Origin: Dermanyssus gallinae
Taxonomy: Eukaryota; Arthropoda; Arachnida; Mesostigmata; Dermanyssidae
NCBI GenBank assembly: GCA_003439945.1
Contig: QVRM01005989.1
Location: forward strand, 99,602 to 163,601
Length of the DNA stretch: 64,000 nt
Direction of reading: 5' to 3'
In this document: positions 45,158-56,195 of the stretch, one piece after another
Layout of the letters: the number at the start of each line of letters is the position of its first letter
Numbering within the stretch: the stretch's first letter is position 1
Position numbers and translations under genes: made by a program
The notes under the pieces: generated by a model
Database searches by the model: none
The model's input: the letters and a program-made list of their open reading frames with translations, nothing else
Told to the model about the DNA's origin: nothing

Positions 45158-45209
45158 ATATTGTGATGATTTATTAATCAATTACAATACGTTTGCACAC
45201 TCGGCAGTA
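45158..45209 (-). repeat. Fragment matching the LTR 3' end, inverted
   Basis: The reverse complement reads GCCGAGTGTGCAAACGTATT, then an AATAAATCATCACA end, and matches 25443-25494 with one or two differences. The similarity stops upstream of GGC(A)AG, so only the R-U5-like end is shared. It lies in the 3' flank of the transporter. Confidence 0.8.
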
Positions 45210-45543
45210 CTCGCCTCTTCGCTTTTAACATCGCACCTTCTACTTCAATGTGACCACAGTGCAGGTCAACTTCACAATTTGATGTCTGCTGTCTACAAAT
45301 ATCGCTGTCATGGTCGGCCGTCGTGAACGACTTGGCAGTGTGGACAACTTTCGCGCGCTACGTAATCGCATCTGGCGAAGAATGTGCTGCAGCTACGTTT
45401 CCATGAAGCAGACACGTGAAGCACGACTTCATGCAGGGGAAGCAACTACCAGCGATTCATCGGCTACATCAATAGCACCAAAAACAGCTGCAGCAGTAAC
45501 GCCAGCAACGTTACTATAGCTAAACAACAACAATTACAACAAC

Positions 45544-45549
45544 AATAAA
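45544..45549 (+). terminator. Candidate polyadenylation signal of the transporter
   Basis: This AATAAA lies 564 bp after the stop codon and is the first good plus-strand signal I noticed downstream. A cleavage site cannot be seen without transcripts. Confidence 0.3.
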
Positions 45550-46710
45550 ATACAACATGCTCGTTTCGCCAAGGTGACATGGCTTCATGATGACATGACT
45601 TTATGATGACACTTTGCAATGCGTCCTGTAGCGCAGTTCTAGTATATTGCAACGGTACAACAACCAATTTATCCTTCATCTCAATCAAGTGATAACGCCA
45701 GTAGTCATACTACCGAAAATGAGACGTGTCTCTCATGATACAACGGATGCCTTGATCGATATAATTATGATGACGATGATAATGGTGATAACAATGGTGA
45801 TTTGATAATTGCAATAATTCGTTATAGAATAGGGCCTATAGCAACTACATTAAGGCATGGCCGCAACCATGCCACTGCCCACAGAGTCAGCCCCTATCCA
45901 TACCGAAGAGAAACGTCTGTGTAACAAAGCGACTGATGTTGTCGTTGATCGCTAAGTGAGGAAGTCACTGAGGTGATGAGGTTGTCTCCGATGTGAACAC
46001 TGCGTAGGCTCTCGGTAATCTCGGCTAGTGAAGCTACCTGCCGACGAATGAATCGCCAACGAGAGCCGTGCGCATAGGGAATCGACAGAGCAACCGAGTC
46101 TGTTGACGCGGGCAACGTCACAGTTCCAGGGACTCGAGTTGCGTGCCATCCGCGTCGGCCCGAAGTCGATAGCACGCAACCCGGCTAGGCCTCTGCAACG
46201 TCCTTGACGTGCCATATTTTGAAGAACGATTGTGCAAACGGAGGACGTGCCTCTAGCCCTGGCAGCCCGACGACACCTTTTTTTTCATAGCACCATGTGT
46301 CCATTTGTACCTCGACCTAGGTAAATATATGTATTGGTAGTTAGGTAACACAGATCTATATGGGCTAGTATGATATGATCGGGTGCTCGGATACGTACGC
46401 AAATGTAGCCGAGTGTAGATGTGGGCGCGAACGCATTCGTGTGATGATGACGACACAAAGTTTACATCTTTTTCAATGCCAATCCGCCAATAGTTTTTAC
46501 GCTGGGGTGTGCGGCCTCACTCAATAGGTAGGAAACCGTCAAAGTCGACGTATGGTTATACAAATGGCGTACACATTTTACACGTGCAACATCAGCTCTA
46601 GACAGTAAGCAGGAGAAACATTAAAACCCGAGAAAACATTCACAGTAATACATACGGCATATACCCTTTGCTGCTTATAGTCACGGTGGCACTAGCTCGC
46701 GGGTACCGTT

Positions 46711-46748
<38 letters not shown>

Positions 46749-47671
46749 GTGGTATAAAAATACGGAAATTTTCCACAATTCCTTGTTAAGCCATAAAAAA
46801 ACAGTTCCCTGTCTTGGGTCTGTCTTCTTCTCCTCCTCATCTTATACATAAGAGAACGAAGTTGCATGACGTGTTTATTATTACTCACTTGTTACCCTTC
46901 ATAGGTGGGATAGAACTCCCTCAGTAAAACCTATGTAAATAGTAATGATATATGAAAAACGGCATAATAAAGAAAATATATATGTATACGAGTCTGCGTA
47001 TTTTATACTTAGCCTTATTTTGCATCTGACGTTGCCTAATTCGAACACTTAATCTAAGCATACACACATACCTGTAGGTCGTTCGACAAGTAACCAGCAT
47101 TTCTACAAAAAAAGTGATGTGTAGATTACGTGTGGTAGACGTTTTAATTAATTACATTAGGTACAAGCGTCAACACTTAGACATAGAGACACAGAGAAAT
47201 ACGAAGTCAGTGCCGTGAATAAACCTTGCAAACACAAATCTAGCAGCACTTGTGGCGCCGGCGAGAGCTGAACTAAGCCTTGTTCACCTTTGCCCCAGTG
47301 GTTCTATAAGTGCCTTTCAATAAAGTTTAAGCTCTCTTTTACATCGTGCTAATGCGCGAGAACCTACGAAAATTCCGCGGATGGAGTGCCGACTTGACCT
47401 GGCCTCCTCGGAGACACACAAAGGTTGACGTGTAGCAGTCAAGCTGACAGAGGGTGCGACCATGTTCTGTACCGCTGACTTGCTTCTGCCCGGGGCGTCG
47501 TCATTAAATTTGGTACGCAAGAAGTGTCAAATTTGGTACTCGAGGCCATCCTATGGTCAGCTAAAGACGTCGAACAAAAACATCATCACTTTTCCTCGAC
47601 CTTTCTCCCTACCCAGTTCCGTCACAGGATCTAGCATAATGCAACTAAGACCAACGAGGTGAAATACGCTC
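45550..47671. other. Intergenic, no gene recognised
   Basis: Contains a GC-richer patch at 45900-46250 with antisense ORFs lacking known domains, and a (TA)n at 46713-46744. It could be 3' UTR of the transporter or unique intergenic DNA. Confidence 0.4.
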
Positions 47672-48309
47672 CGATGCGGGCCAGACCCCTTGCAGAGACC
47701 CTAGGCATCGGTCAATATTGTCCCCTGAAGTTGCCACACCAGCTCTCTCGTGCATAGGCAGCGCCGGGCCTAGCATAGCTTGCTATAAAGCAGAAAGGCA
47801 TAACCCTCACGCTCTTCGAACGAGGCCTGGGGAGGCCAGCCAACGACTCAACGACACCTTGCTCCTTCTACAGTCGGACGATATGAAATCCATCCAAGGT
47901 ACGCAGCCAAGATACGGGCTGACCAATCAAACAGTCGCAAACAAGTAACTTTCGCGCGCATCTACCAGTTCAAAACCTTGGCGATGCGGGCCAGACCCCT
48001 TGCAGAGACCCTGGGCATCGGTCAATATTGCCCCATGAAGTTGCTACACCAGCTCTCTCGTGCATAGGCAGCGCCGGGCCTAGCATAGCTTGCTATAAAG
48101 CAGAAAGGCGGCCGAGACGAAAAGTCAGCATAACCCTCCCGCTCTTCGAAAGAGGCCTGGGGAGGCCAGCCAACGACTCAACGACACCTTGCTCCTTCTA
48201 CAGTCGGACGATATGAAATCCATCCAAGGTACGCAGCCAAGATACGGGCTGACCAATCAAAGGGTCGCAAACAGGTAACTTTCGCGCGCATCTACCAGTT
48301 CAAAACTTT
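47672..48309. repeat. Tandem duplication, two units of about 310 and 328 bp
   Basis: Unit 1 is 47672-47981 and unit 2 is 47982-48309, both opening GATGCGGGCCAGACCCCTTG and ending near CTACCAGTTCAAAAC. They differ by scattered substitutions and by an insertion of about 18-20 bp in unit 2 near 48110. Each has a CTATAAAG element and a GACCAATCAA (CCAAT) box. The duplication lies 0.75-1.4 kb upstream of the phosphatase start. Confidence 0.95.
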
Positions 48310-48850
48310 TGCGTTAAACAAAAAAACACCAGAGGGCCGAGTCCAGTAGCGACACATGATTGATGATTGTTGACATTAATTTAGTCGGCATCGGCGGCGG
48401 CAGGACCTTTGGCACAGCAACTTTCAACTGACCTCTAGCAAGACAATGCAGCGCTTCGAGCTGCATCGCCGGGACCTAAACAGAGATAGCAGATAGATAT
48501 ACACGCTTGCGGGCGTCAATGGCCATCCCCACCATTCCTAAATAAACTACAGCGTAATCTAGAAGCAAAATCTAGTGGTGGAAAAACGGCGTCTAATAGT
48601 CGTATTTGTAATATACCGACTTTCCGACGGCAAAAAAATGATGCCCCCGTTTTTTATCGCAAACGACGTTGTACTATTGCTGCTACAGCGTTGTTATTCG
48701 TTAGCAGAGCTGTGACATCGACCTTGCTCGATGCCGCAGCACGAAAAAGAGCAGCAAACCTTTGTGTAAGTGGGCGACGCACCATGCTACTACAACAACT
48801 GCTAATACCACTACTAGTTTAAAAGTGAGAATCTAGTTCCGCTAAGATCG
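48310..48850. other. Intergenic upstream of the phosphatase
   Basis: No element recognised. Confidence 0.4.
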
Positions 48851-48856
48851 GCCTTT

Positions 48857-48899
48857 GATTGGCCCACCGGTCCTATTCGGCTGGACACTAGCCGATTGG
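48857..48899 (+). promoter_or_regulatory. Paired inverted CCAAT boxes, candidate phosphatase promoter
   Basis: GATTGGCCC occurs twice, with GATTGG at 48857-48862 and 48894-48899, 157-199 bp before the phosphatase ATG. ATTGG is the reverse CCAAT box bound by NF-Y, and paired copies at such spacing are common in TATA-less housekeeping promoters. No TATA box is evident close by. Transcription start unknown. Confidence 0.35.
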
Positions 48900-49055
48900 C
48901 CCATAGTTTCCCTCTGGGCGAGCAAGCAATCTCCATCCGAGCAGTGACTGTGACAGCACCGCCAAGACGCTCGCGGAAGTCAAAACGCAGTTTTCTTGGA
49001 CAGGTTCGCCCCAAGACTTCGCCCCGTACGCCGTAACCAGCAGCGGGCAACGCAG

Positions 49056-49272
49056 ATGCCCGGCCAGACAAACGGTCATAATTGGGCGTCGTCGACAGCG
49101 CTCGAAATGTTGCGGGACCGTTTGCTTCACTTGAAGCCCCAAAAAACGCCGGTGGCGACGCTTACGTCGGAAGAATGCATTACAATCGCTGATCAAGCAT
49201 CATCTGTGTTTGCAAGCGAGCCCATGCTAGTCGAAGTGGACCCTCCGCTCAACATCTATGGTGATACACACG
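49056..49272 (+). CDS. PP1-like serine/threonine phosphatase, first visible exon
   Basis: The exon encodes [23 protein letters not shown], then [37 protein letters not shown]. This matches the N-terminus of PPP phosphatases of the PP1 type (L...E......S..IF.SQP.LLE...PL.I.GDIHG). In GDTHG the metal-binding Asp and His are kept, with Thr replacing the usual Ile. ATG 49056 is the first in frame after a stop at 48951. The donor CACG|GTACGT leaves phase 1, splitting the Gly codon. The next exon at 62948 completes that Gly and continues QFFDLL. The enzyme dephosphorylates Ser/Thr in cytosol or nucleus, usually with targeting subunits. Confidence 0.82.
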
Positions 49273-49275
49273 GTA

Positions 49276-49428
<153 letters not shown>

Positions 49429-49599
49429 GAGGAGGAAATGCTAATTTACGCACCGTCAGACCGGAGTCTCCAGTCTGGTGTGTGGGACTCGGCGCGATGG
49501 TCCGCGCCCCTACCCACTAAAACCTACCTCTCATAACGCCCTTGACACAGCCCAGATCTTCGTTTAATAGTACTATGGGCCGTGGGGGTGACATCCGGA

Positions 49600-52500
49600 C
49601 TATCTAACCACGTTCGCCTGCTTGTTTGGCGAAGTCTGCTCTCCGGCTGGCGTGCCTTGTGAGGAGAGAGAATTTCCTCTTCTTGCGCTTATCCTGTCGT
49701 AACTCGCTCTTCTCTGCGTCTCGCATAGTTTCTTCTCCGTCAGCACCTCTCGCGCAACCGCTGCTCCAAGGGTCCATGCTGCTGGTTCCGAGCAAATGAA
49801 ATCCATGAATTGGGCTAGCCCATCTCTCGGGAGCACGAGAGGGTGTTTAGGTCTCTGGGCACCCGCGTTCGTCCAACTATCTCTCACCCTGTTGCTTGCC
49901 TTACGTCTAGCCTCTTCCCAGCACGGGCATTCTAAGAGAGTATGTGCCGCGTCATCTTCAACGCCCAGCGTGCAGAACATGCACGTGTCCGAAGGCGCCT
50001 TACCAATCCTGTATAAATAGGACTGGAATTCTCCGTGACCGGTGACTATTTGCGTTAGGAAAAAGTCCATGTCACCTCCGGGCCTATTCAGCCATTTCTC
50101 GATGTTCGGTATCAGATCACGGACCTTGGCTCCCGCCTCGTTCTTCCTGATGCTCTCCCATTCCGCCTGCCATCGCAGAAGTGTTACTTTCGCTTCCTCT
50201 TCCTTTGCTTCCTTTGTAGTTCTATCTGGACCACGCTCCCACAGTCTTCGTCTTTCATCTGCTTTGAGGTCCCAGGGCGGAGTCCCTGCCAGAACCAAAG
50301 CTGCCGCCGTGCTCACGGTCCTGTAGGCCTGTGTGATGCGAAGAGCCGGTACCCGTTGGGCTCTTCTGAGTAGGCCTTTTCGATGTATTTCTCCGCACTT
50401 CTTTTTGAACCATACCGGTGCACCGTACAGGACGATGGATTCCGCCACTGACATGACCAGCCTTCTCCTTGAGGTTCTGCTAGGTCCGTAGATATTTGGC
50501 AGGATTTTGGCGATATCGTTTGCCGCTTTGCTTGCCTTTTTGATTGCCTTCTTTAGGTGAGGCACTCCTGTGAGTCCCCGGTCTAGTTGGACGCCTAGGT
50601 ATCTCACCTCCTTGCTGAATATTATACTTGTTCCTTGCAGTCGTAGGTTAATCTCTCTGCAGTGCTTTCTTCCTATGAGCAGCACTGCCTCTGACTTCTC
50701 AGGAGCTAGTTCCAGTCCAGCTTTCTCCATCCATCTTTCGACTGCCTTGAGCGATTTGTTAGCGGCTAGCTCTAATTCCTCTGCTGTTCGGGCCTTGACC
50801 ATAATTGCTAGGTCATCCGCATAGGCCTGCAGGTGGACCCCTCCTGGGAGTCCTGGCAGCCTTAGTACATCGTCATAGGCAATGTTCCATAGTAACGGGC
50901 CAATGATCGATCCCTGCGGAACTCCCGCTGTCATTTGGAATGAAACCCCAGCGCAGGAGATCACTCTATCCTGTAGGTAGCTGGATGTGAGCTTTACCAA
51001 GTAGGGCGGGACGCCCTTCTTATGTAGGGTATCTAAGATTACTTTCCAGGGAAGACTATTAAAAGCGTTTCGCACATCAAGCATAACCGCCATAAACAGG
51101 TCCCTGGTTTGCGGTGTCGAGCTATGTAGCCTTTCAGCATCTGAGATAACCCTGTGTATCGCAGTAAGGGCCGACCTATGCTTGCGGAATCCGTACTGTG
51201 AGTCCGAGAGAAGGCCGTTTTCCTCCGCGAAGTTTCTTAACCTTTCCTCAAAGATTGCCTCAAAACATTTCGCCAGTGAGTCCAGAAGGCAAATGGGTCT
51301 ATATCCCCCACTGCCCTTTGGAACCAATACCACCTCCGCTTTTTTCCACTCTTTCGGGAACCTCCCCTCACGAAGCAGCTTTGTTGCGGCATCTGCCACG
51401 AAGTCTGGGAACTCTTTGCACAGGTAGCGAATTACCGCCGGTGGGATTCCGTCAGGTCCCGGTGCTTTGCCTGTCTTTATTCTGCCTGCCACGGCTGTCA
51501 CTTCCGCGACTGTAACTTCAGGTATTTCTGAGCATTTGTTTGTGCTCTGTTTATTAACCATTTCGTACATCTTCCTGTTGAAGTCCTCGTGACGTGGGAA
51601 TAAATTCCGCAATATTTCTTCTTTCACCTCAGCTGCGATGTCTACCTTTGGTTTAGCAAAGCTTCCCCGCACTAGCTTATAGGGCCGTCCCCATGGATCG
51701 CCGTCCAGTTCAGCTAGGAACGCCCTCCAGCTTTCTTTCTTGCTTCTCACTATCTCTTGCTTTAATATAATTCGGCTTTCACGATATTCTGCTAATATCA
51801 CATGGGTATTGGCACTTCCCTTAGCCTCTTTAAGCTTCCGCCTTAACTGCATGCATAATTTGCGAGCATCTTTGATCCTTTCGTTCCACCAGTAATTTGG
51901 CTCTACTACCCCCGTTCTTTTGGGATGTATGGCTAGCGTACTGGCCACCTCCCATGCTCTTTGAACCACTTTTCTGTAGCTTGCTATGTCTTGCAGGCTA
52001 TCACATTTTGCTATTTCGGCCTGCAAGGCCTTCTTAAAGGCGTCTTCACTCTTAAGCTTACGCCGAGGGATACCTGGTTTCCGTGGTGGTTGAGACTTTA
52101 CCGCCTCGAGAACCCATTCGATGCAATTGTGATCGCTGAGATTCTCTTCTCTTGCGAGAACCTTCCAGCCTTCGATCGCCTGTGCTGTGTTCTCATTGGC
52201 CAAGGTGATGTCGATAAAAGACTCTTGTCCGTTTCTTTGGAAAGTCGGTTCCGCGCCGTCGTTTATCACAGTCAGGTTGTTGGCGGCCATCCAGTCCATC
52301 AGGAGCTGCCCCCTGCGATCCGTACGGGCTGACCCCCACAACTCAGCGGCAGAATTGAAGTCTCCGGCTAGTACTATGCTCTCGTCATTACTTCTATCTT
52401 TTTGCATCGAGACAGCCAGATCATCTAGGTATGCTTCGAACTCCTGTATGGAACAGTTAGGGCTTATATAGCACGAGTATACTCGGCCTGCTCCCTCTAC

Positions 52501-52857
52501 TTCGATCCAGGCATATCCGCTGCCGGCGCCCTGCTTTCTTAGTTGTATCGAGCTGTCCCGGATTATTATGCACGCATTTTTGTACTTGCTTGTCTCCATT
52601 ATCCATTCTGTTTTGGTTTTCCCCAATGTAACGTTAGGCTCACTAACGAGAACGATTGCCGCTCCTTGTTTTGCTGCGATGTCTTCCACCATCGTATGGG
52701 CGTGGCGGCTTCTATTGCAGTTAACCTGGATGACTTTGATCGGACTTGTTATTTTGTGGCTGTGGTTGGATCTCCTGCTCCAAAGGCGTCGGATTTGAAA
52801 CCGTCGTTGGCGGTCGCGTTTACCGAACGGTTTCCGGTACCACCCTTTGTGCTCCAT
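49600..52857 (-). CDS. LINE ORF2: APE endonuclease, reverse transcriptase, C-terminal CCHC (1085 aa)
   Basis: The enzyme nicks target DNA and reverse-transcribes the element RNA. An endonuclease occupies residues about 40-245, with IQVNCNR, SEPNV, AGDFNSAAELWGS (G165), TDRRG, SFIDITLAN and LSDHNCIEW, all the expected catalytic positions. The RT spans about 440-720, with GKAPGPDGIP, YRPICLLDS, QYGFRKHRSA, MLDVRNAFNS, AGVPQGSIIGPLLWN and the catalytic AYADD (Y679). A C-x2-C-x9-H-x4-C knuckle starts at C959. There is no RNase H. The first Met at 52857 lies inside ORF1; the real initiation site could be further in, since conserved sequence starts near residue 40. It is in another frame than ORF1, so reinitiation or frameshifting is needed. 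Confidence 0.95.
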   Translation of the reverse strand: MEHKGWYRKPFGKRDRQRRFQIRRLWSRRSNHSHKITSPIKVIQVNCNRSRHAHTMVEDIAAKQGAAIVLVSEPNVTLGKTKTEWIMETSKYKNACIIIRDSSIQLRKQGAGSGYAWIEVEGAGRVYSCYISPNCSIQEFEAYLDDLAVSMQKDRSNDESIVLAGDFNSAAELWGSARTDRRGQLLMDWMAANNLTVINDGAEPTFQRNGQESFIDITLANENTAQAIEGWKVLAREENLSDHNCIEWVLEAVKSQPPRKPGIPRRKLKSEDAFKKALQAEIAKCDSLQDIASYRKVVQRAWEVASTLAIHPKRTGVVEPNYWWNERIKDARKLCMQLRRKLKEAKGSANTHVILAEYRESRIILKQEIVRSKKESWRAFLAELDGDPWGRPYKLVRGSFAKPKVDIAAEVKEEILRNLFPRHEDFNRKMYEMVNKQSTNKCSEIPEVTVAEVTAVAGRIKTGKAPGPDGIPPAVIRYLCKEFPDFVADAATKLLREGRFPKEWKKAEVVLVPKGSGGYRPICLLDSLAKCFEAIFEERLRNFAEENGLLSDSQYGFRKHRSALTAIHRVISDAERLHSSTPQTRDLFMAVMLDVRNAFNSLPWKVILDTLHKKGVPPYLVKLTSSYLQDRVISCAGVSFQMTAGVPQGSIIGPLLWNIAYDDVLRLPGLPGGVHLQAYADDLAIMVKARTAEELELAANKSLKAVERWMEKAGLELAPEKSEAVLLIGRKHCREINLRLQGTSIIFSKEVRYLGVQLDRGLTGVPHLKKAIKKASKAANDIAKILPNIYGPSRTSRRRLVMSVAESIVLYGAPVWFKKKCGEIHRKGLLRRAQRVPALRITQAYRTVSTAAALVLAGTPPWDLKADERRRLWERGPDRTTKEAKEEEAKVTLLRWQAEWESIRKNEAGAKVRDLIPNIEKWLNRPGGDMDFFLTQIVTGHGEFQSYLYRIGKAPSDTCMFCTLGVEDDAAHTLLECPCWEEARRKASNRVRDSWTNAGAQRPKHPLVLPRDGLAQFMDFICSEPAAWTLGAAVAREVLTEKKLCETQRRASYDRISARRGNSLSSQGTPAGEQTSPNKQANVVR

Positions 52858-55295
52858 CCTTCCTCGTCCGTGACAACTCTGCGAGCTTCCTTTCGGAGCT
52901 GCTTCCGGCTGGCTGCTTCTCTCTCCTTGGTTGCTTGCTCTTTACTTTGTGTGATCTTGTCCAACGCAGCCTGCTTCTTGTCCTCTACAGCCTTCTTGTA
53001 CTTTGGACAGGCCATGGAACTGGCTGAATGTCCGTCACTCTCGCATTCGACGCAGTGTGCCGTTTGCTTTGTGCACTCTCGGATCATGTGACCGCTTTCT
53101 CCGCACCTAAAGCATCTCGGAGCGTCTGCCTTAGGGTCCTTGCATTCTCTAGCTAGGTGGCCGATTTTCTGACAATTATAACACGTGGGGAGGTTGATCC
53201 ACTCCTCAGGCCTGCACATATAGTTCCCAAGAGTAAACCGCTTTAGGGCCAGTAGCCTCTTTGCGGCCGCCCTCGGTAGGGTGACTAGACATTTCCACCC
53301 TCCCTTTTCTCCGCGTCTAGGATCTTCAGTGCGGATGCTGACCTCTTCCGGGAGCCCCAGCTTGTCTCTAAGCTCCTTTTTGATTTTGACCGAGTCCATG
53401 AAGGGATCGACGTCCCACAGCACTAGAGTCGTGTTGGCGCCCTGAGTATCGCGGACACTAACCTCTCGCGCGGCACCGTTTCTGATGGCGTCCGCGAAGG
53501 TGGCTCTTCCGCCCGGCCTGGTCTCTGAGATCCTAATGATTAGATCTCCGTCCTTTGTTTCAGTTACTCGGCCCATCCTCACCCCGGCCTCCTGGGGTTT
53601 GACGAATGCGCTGATATGTCGACGTGTTTCTTCAAGCGATTCCCCTTCCTTGACCTTGATCCTTACTGTGCTTTGTCCTAGAACCTCCTGTCGCCCTCGG
53701 GGCGTGGTCCGTGCTAGGTCAAGGGTTAGACCCTTTCTGGCTGCCAGTTCCACCTTGCCATTTACTCTTCTGCAGCAAGCTTCTACTGCTTTTCTGATTG
53801 AGGGGCCTTCCCATTCCTCTGAAATGTGCAGCGTTGGAAGTTCCTCGCCCGAGAGCGCTGTACATCGGCCTATAACCTTCGCCAACATATTTAGGAAACT
53901 TTTTGGCGTGTCCGCCTGCGCCGCTACGCCCACGACGAGTATTCTGGCTTTGCCCTGCGTTTCTGTGCGAGCATGCTTTTCTTGACCGTTACCGCAATCT
54001 TCTACTTCCATAACGTCGCTGCTTCTTAGTACCGCGACACTGCCAGGCTGCATATCCACAGCGGCCCCGATTGATGGGTACTGCGCGGAAAGTTTATTGG
54101 CGATTTCCCTATCCTTGGCCGATCCGTGTGCCACAAGCATGGCCCTGATCTCTCTAACTTCGGTAATGTTTCTTTTTACCAGCGTTGTACTCTGGAAGGT
54201 TGCTTCAGGCCACTCCTTGGAAATTAGAGCTACTATGTCTTCATCTGTATTCGTTGCTAAGGCTTCAACGATCTGCCTAGCTACCTCAGCGTCTTTCAGC
54301 TGTTTTAGATGCTCCGCTTCGATCTCCCTGTTGCACCGTTTACACGTTGGCTTTTCTATCGTGAAACGCCCTTCTTGCGATAACTCTGCGTAAGTATTCA
54401 AACTGTGCAGTCGCCTCGCCTCATCAAGCTTTGCCTTGTAATCTGCTAGCAGCTTGTCCTTTTCGTCCAGCATGCTCTTGCTTTCAGCTAGCCTCTTGTC
54501 CCTTTCTTCGCATGCCTCCACGAGCTTTGTGTACTCTTCTTGCCAGTCTGCGTTGTCTTCTTCAGGGAGTTTTTTTGTCTTCTCGAGCTTCTTTATAAGC
54601 TCCGCGTTATGCTCTTTCAGTTGTGCTTGCTCTGCGCGTAAGCTTTCAATTATTTTAGTGTCCTTAATCTTTCTCTGCTCTTCTTTTTCGCATGCCCACC
54701 AGGCTACGAGTTCTAATCTCTTGATAGCGTTTTTAATATCACCCGACGTTGTCGGGTGCAGGCGTCGTAACTCTGCGAGCACGCCTGCAGCTTTATCAAG
54801 TTTCTCGAGTGCTTCGTCGACATTTGCCGGAACGTCATTTGTCTGCACTGATGATCCTTTATTCTTCTTTGTCACTCTATTCTCCTTAATTAGTTCAAGT
54901 ATGTGCGCAGGGGTTCTGCGGGTCGCCTGTGCGCCCTCCGGCGAACCCTCTGCCATTCTTTTCTTGGCTCCAGAAGTTGTTGCGCAACTTTGTTCGCGCT
55001 CCGTGGACACGCCAGCCATCCTAGATGGCAGAGCACCTTGATTTCCATCCTCGCTATCCTCATGGAGCTTCTCGTGAGCTTGCACCGTGGGAGACTCTGA
55101 CCTAGAACCTCCCTCCGCTGCGCTCGCTCCTGCGCTGTCTGCCTGCACATCATCGCTCTCAGGGTTATTATGCCCTGCGCGGCACTCCTTCTCTACAGGG
55201 GACCTTTGTAGCCCCGCCCCCTTAAAGGGGTCCATCTCCTCCTTCCTTCTCTCTCCTTTCCTTTCCCTTTTTTCCTCAACGTTCACTTTAATCAC
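52749..55295 (-). CDS. LINE ORF1: coiled-coil, gag-like protein with three CCHC zinc knuckles
   Basis: ORF1 binds the element RNA and forms the ribonucleoprotein. The frame is open for 848 codons. The first ATG that looks natural is at 55235 (MDPFKGAGLQ), since the codons before it are Lys/Arg/Glu-rich 5' sequence. A charged central part (WWACEKEEQRKIKD to about LDEARRLH) is predicted coiled coil. An R1-type central domain (VRIKVKEGESLEETRRHI) follows, then three knuckles: CYNCQKIGHLAREC, CFRCGESGHMIREC and CVECESDGHSASSMAC. The order and number match R1-clade ORF1 proteins. A CKRCNREIEAEH segment in the middle is an extra possible metal site. The stop at 52749 overlaps the start of ORF2. Confidence 0.93.
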   Translation of the reverse strand: MIKVNVEEKRERKGERRKEEMDPFKGAGLQRSPVEKECRAGHNNPESDDVQADSAGASAAEGGSRSESPTVQAHEKLHEDSEDGNQGALPSRMAGVSTEREQSCATTSGAKKRMAEGSPEGAQATRRTPAHILELIKENRVTKKNKGSSVQTNDVPANVDEALEKLDKAAGVLAELRRLHPTTSGDIKNAIKRLELVAWWACEKEEQRKIKDTKIIESLRAEQAQLKEHNAELIKKLEKTKKLPEEDNADWQEEYTKLVEACEERDKRLAESKSMLDEKDKLLADYKAKLDEARRLHSLNTYAELSQEGRFTIEKPTCKRCNREIEAEHLKQLKDAEVARQIVEALATNTDEDIVALISKEWPEATFQSTTLVKRNITEVREIRAMLVAHGSAKDREIANKLSAQYPSIGAAVDMQPGSVAVLRSSDVMEVEDCGNGQEKHARTETQGKARILVVGVAAQADTPKSFLNMLAKVIGRCTALSGEELPTLHISEEWEGPSIRKAVEACCRRVNGKVELAARKGLTLDLARTTPRGRQEVLGQSTVRIKVKEGESLEETRRHISAFVKPQEAGVRMGRVTETKDGDLIIRISETRPGGRATFADAIRNGAAREVSVRDTQGANTTLVLWDVDPFMDSVKIKKELRDKLGLPEEVSIRTEDPRRGEKGGWKCLVTLPRAAAKRLLALKRFTLGNYMCRPEEWINLPTCYNCQKIGHLARECKDPKADAPRCFRCGESGHMIRECTKQTAHCVECESDGHSASSMACPKYKKAVEDKKQAALDKITQSKEQATKEREAASRKQLRKEARRVVTDEEGWSTKGGTGNRSVNATANDGFKSDAFGAGDPTTATK

Positions 55296-55330
55296 TCAAG
55301 CACCCATCTGTGTATGGGACTGATCGAAAA

Positions 55331-56138
55331 GTTCCAGTATTTCCAGTAGCATAAAATGTTTGCGTGCTCGGTGTGAGATTATAATATAGTAATTTGGTTA
55401 TGAAACAAACGTAATAAACGTTAAAATGCACCCAGTAGATAATTAAGAGCTTATGCTATATAATCGCCAATAGAGTCCTGTATATAAAATAAATTATCTT
55501 ACAAGGCTCTAGATACGTGCAGTGTTTCGCACTATATCAACATATATAAGATATATGTTATGAACGATCCCTAGCACAAGTATGCACAGATGTTTTTCGC
55601 ATATGTACATATATTAAGTTTAGAACGATTAAGACCTGTTTACGTCCCTCCCGTGCCTACACAGTCATATGTTCGATATGCTGTACGGGACACATAAGAC
55701 CGCCGAAGCGCCTGTCTGGGATAGAATGTAAACAATCGGGATATAAGCTCATAAAAGTGCGGATTCCTCAGTAGTTACCAAGAGATTCACTATGAACCTT
55801 ACCCTTTTCGGAATTATCGTTAAACTCTATCTACTGGGCACTCCTTCACAACCATATACCAAAAAACTCACTGTGTTGTAGATGTTAAAACACAAGCGAT
55901 CTACACGCAATGGTAGATCGCCACCAGAACGAACGCACACACACGATTTAACTATATATTGCTAATAACTAGCAACATATGCTGAACTGCCAGGTGTTGT
56001 TCGGCAGGTCAGTCGCACTAGTCTTCACGATGGTCTGTGACGAGTTCCGTGTTAATCAACTACAAATACGCGAGGTATGGCACGAATTAGCCGGAGCTCG
56101 ACATGAATGCGACCGATCAGCTGTCGCCACCGGACCGG

Positions 56139-56195
<57 letters not shown>

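Noticed and set aside
54454..55041. Plus-strand ORFs opposite the LINE (also 52543-53091, 53485-53985)
   Set aside because: Ser/Leu/Phe-rich mirror images of the Lys/Glu-rich ORF1 and ORF2.
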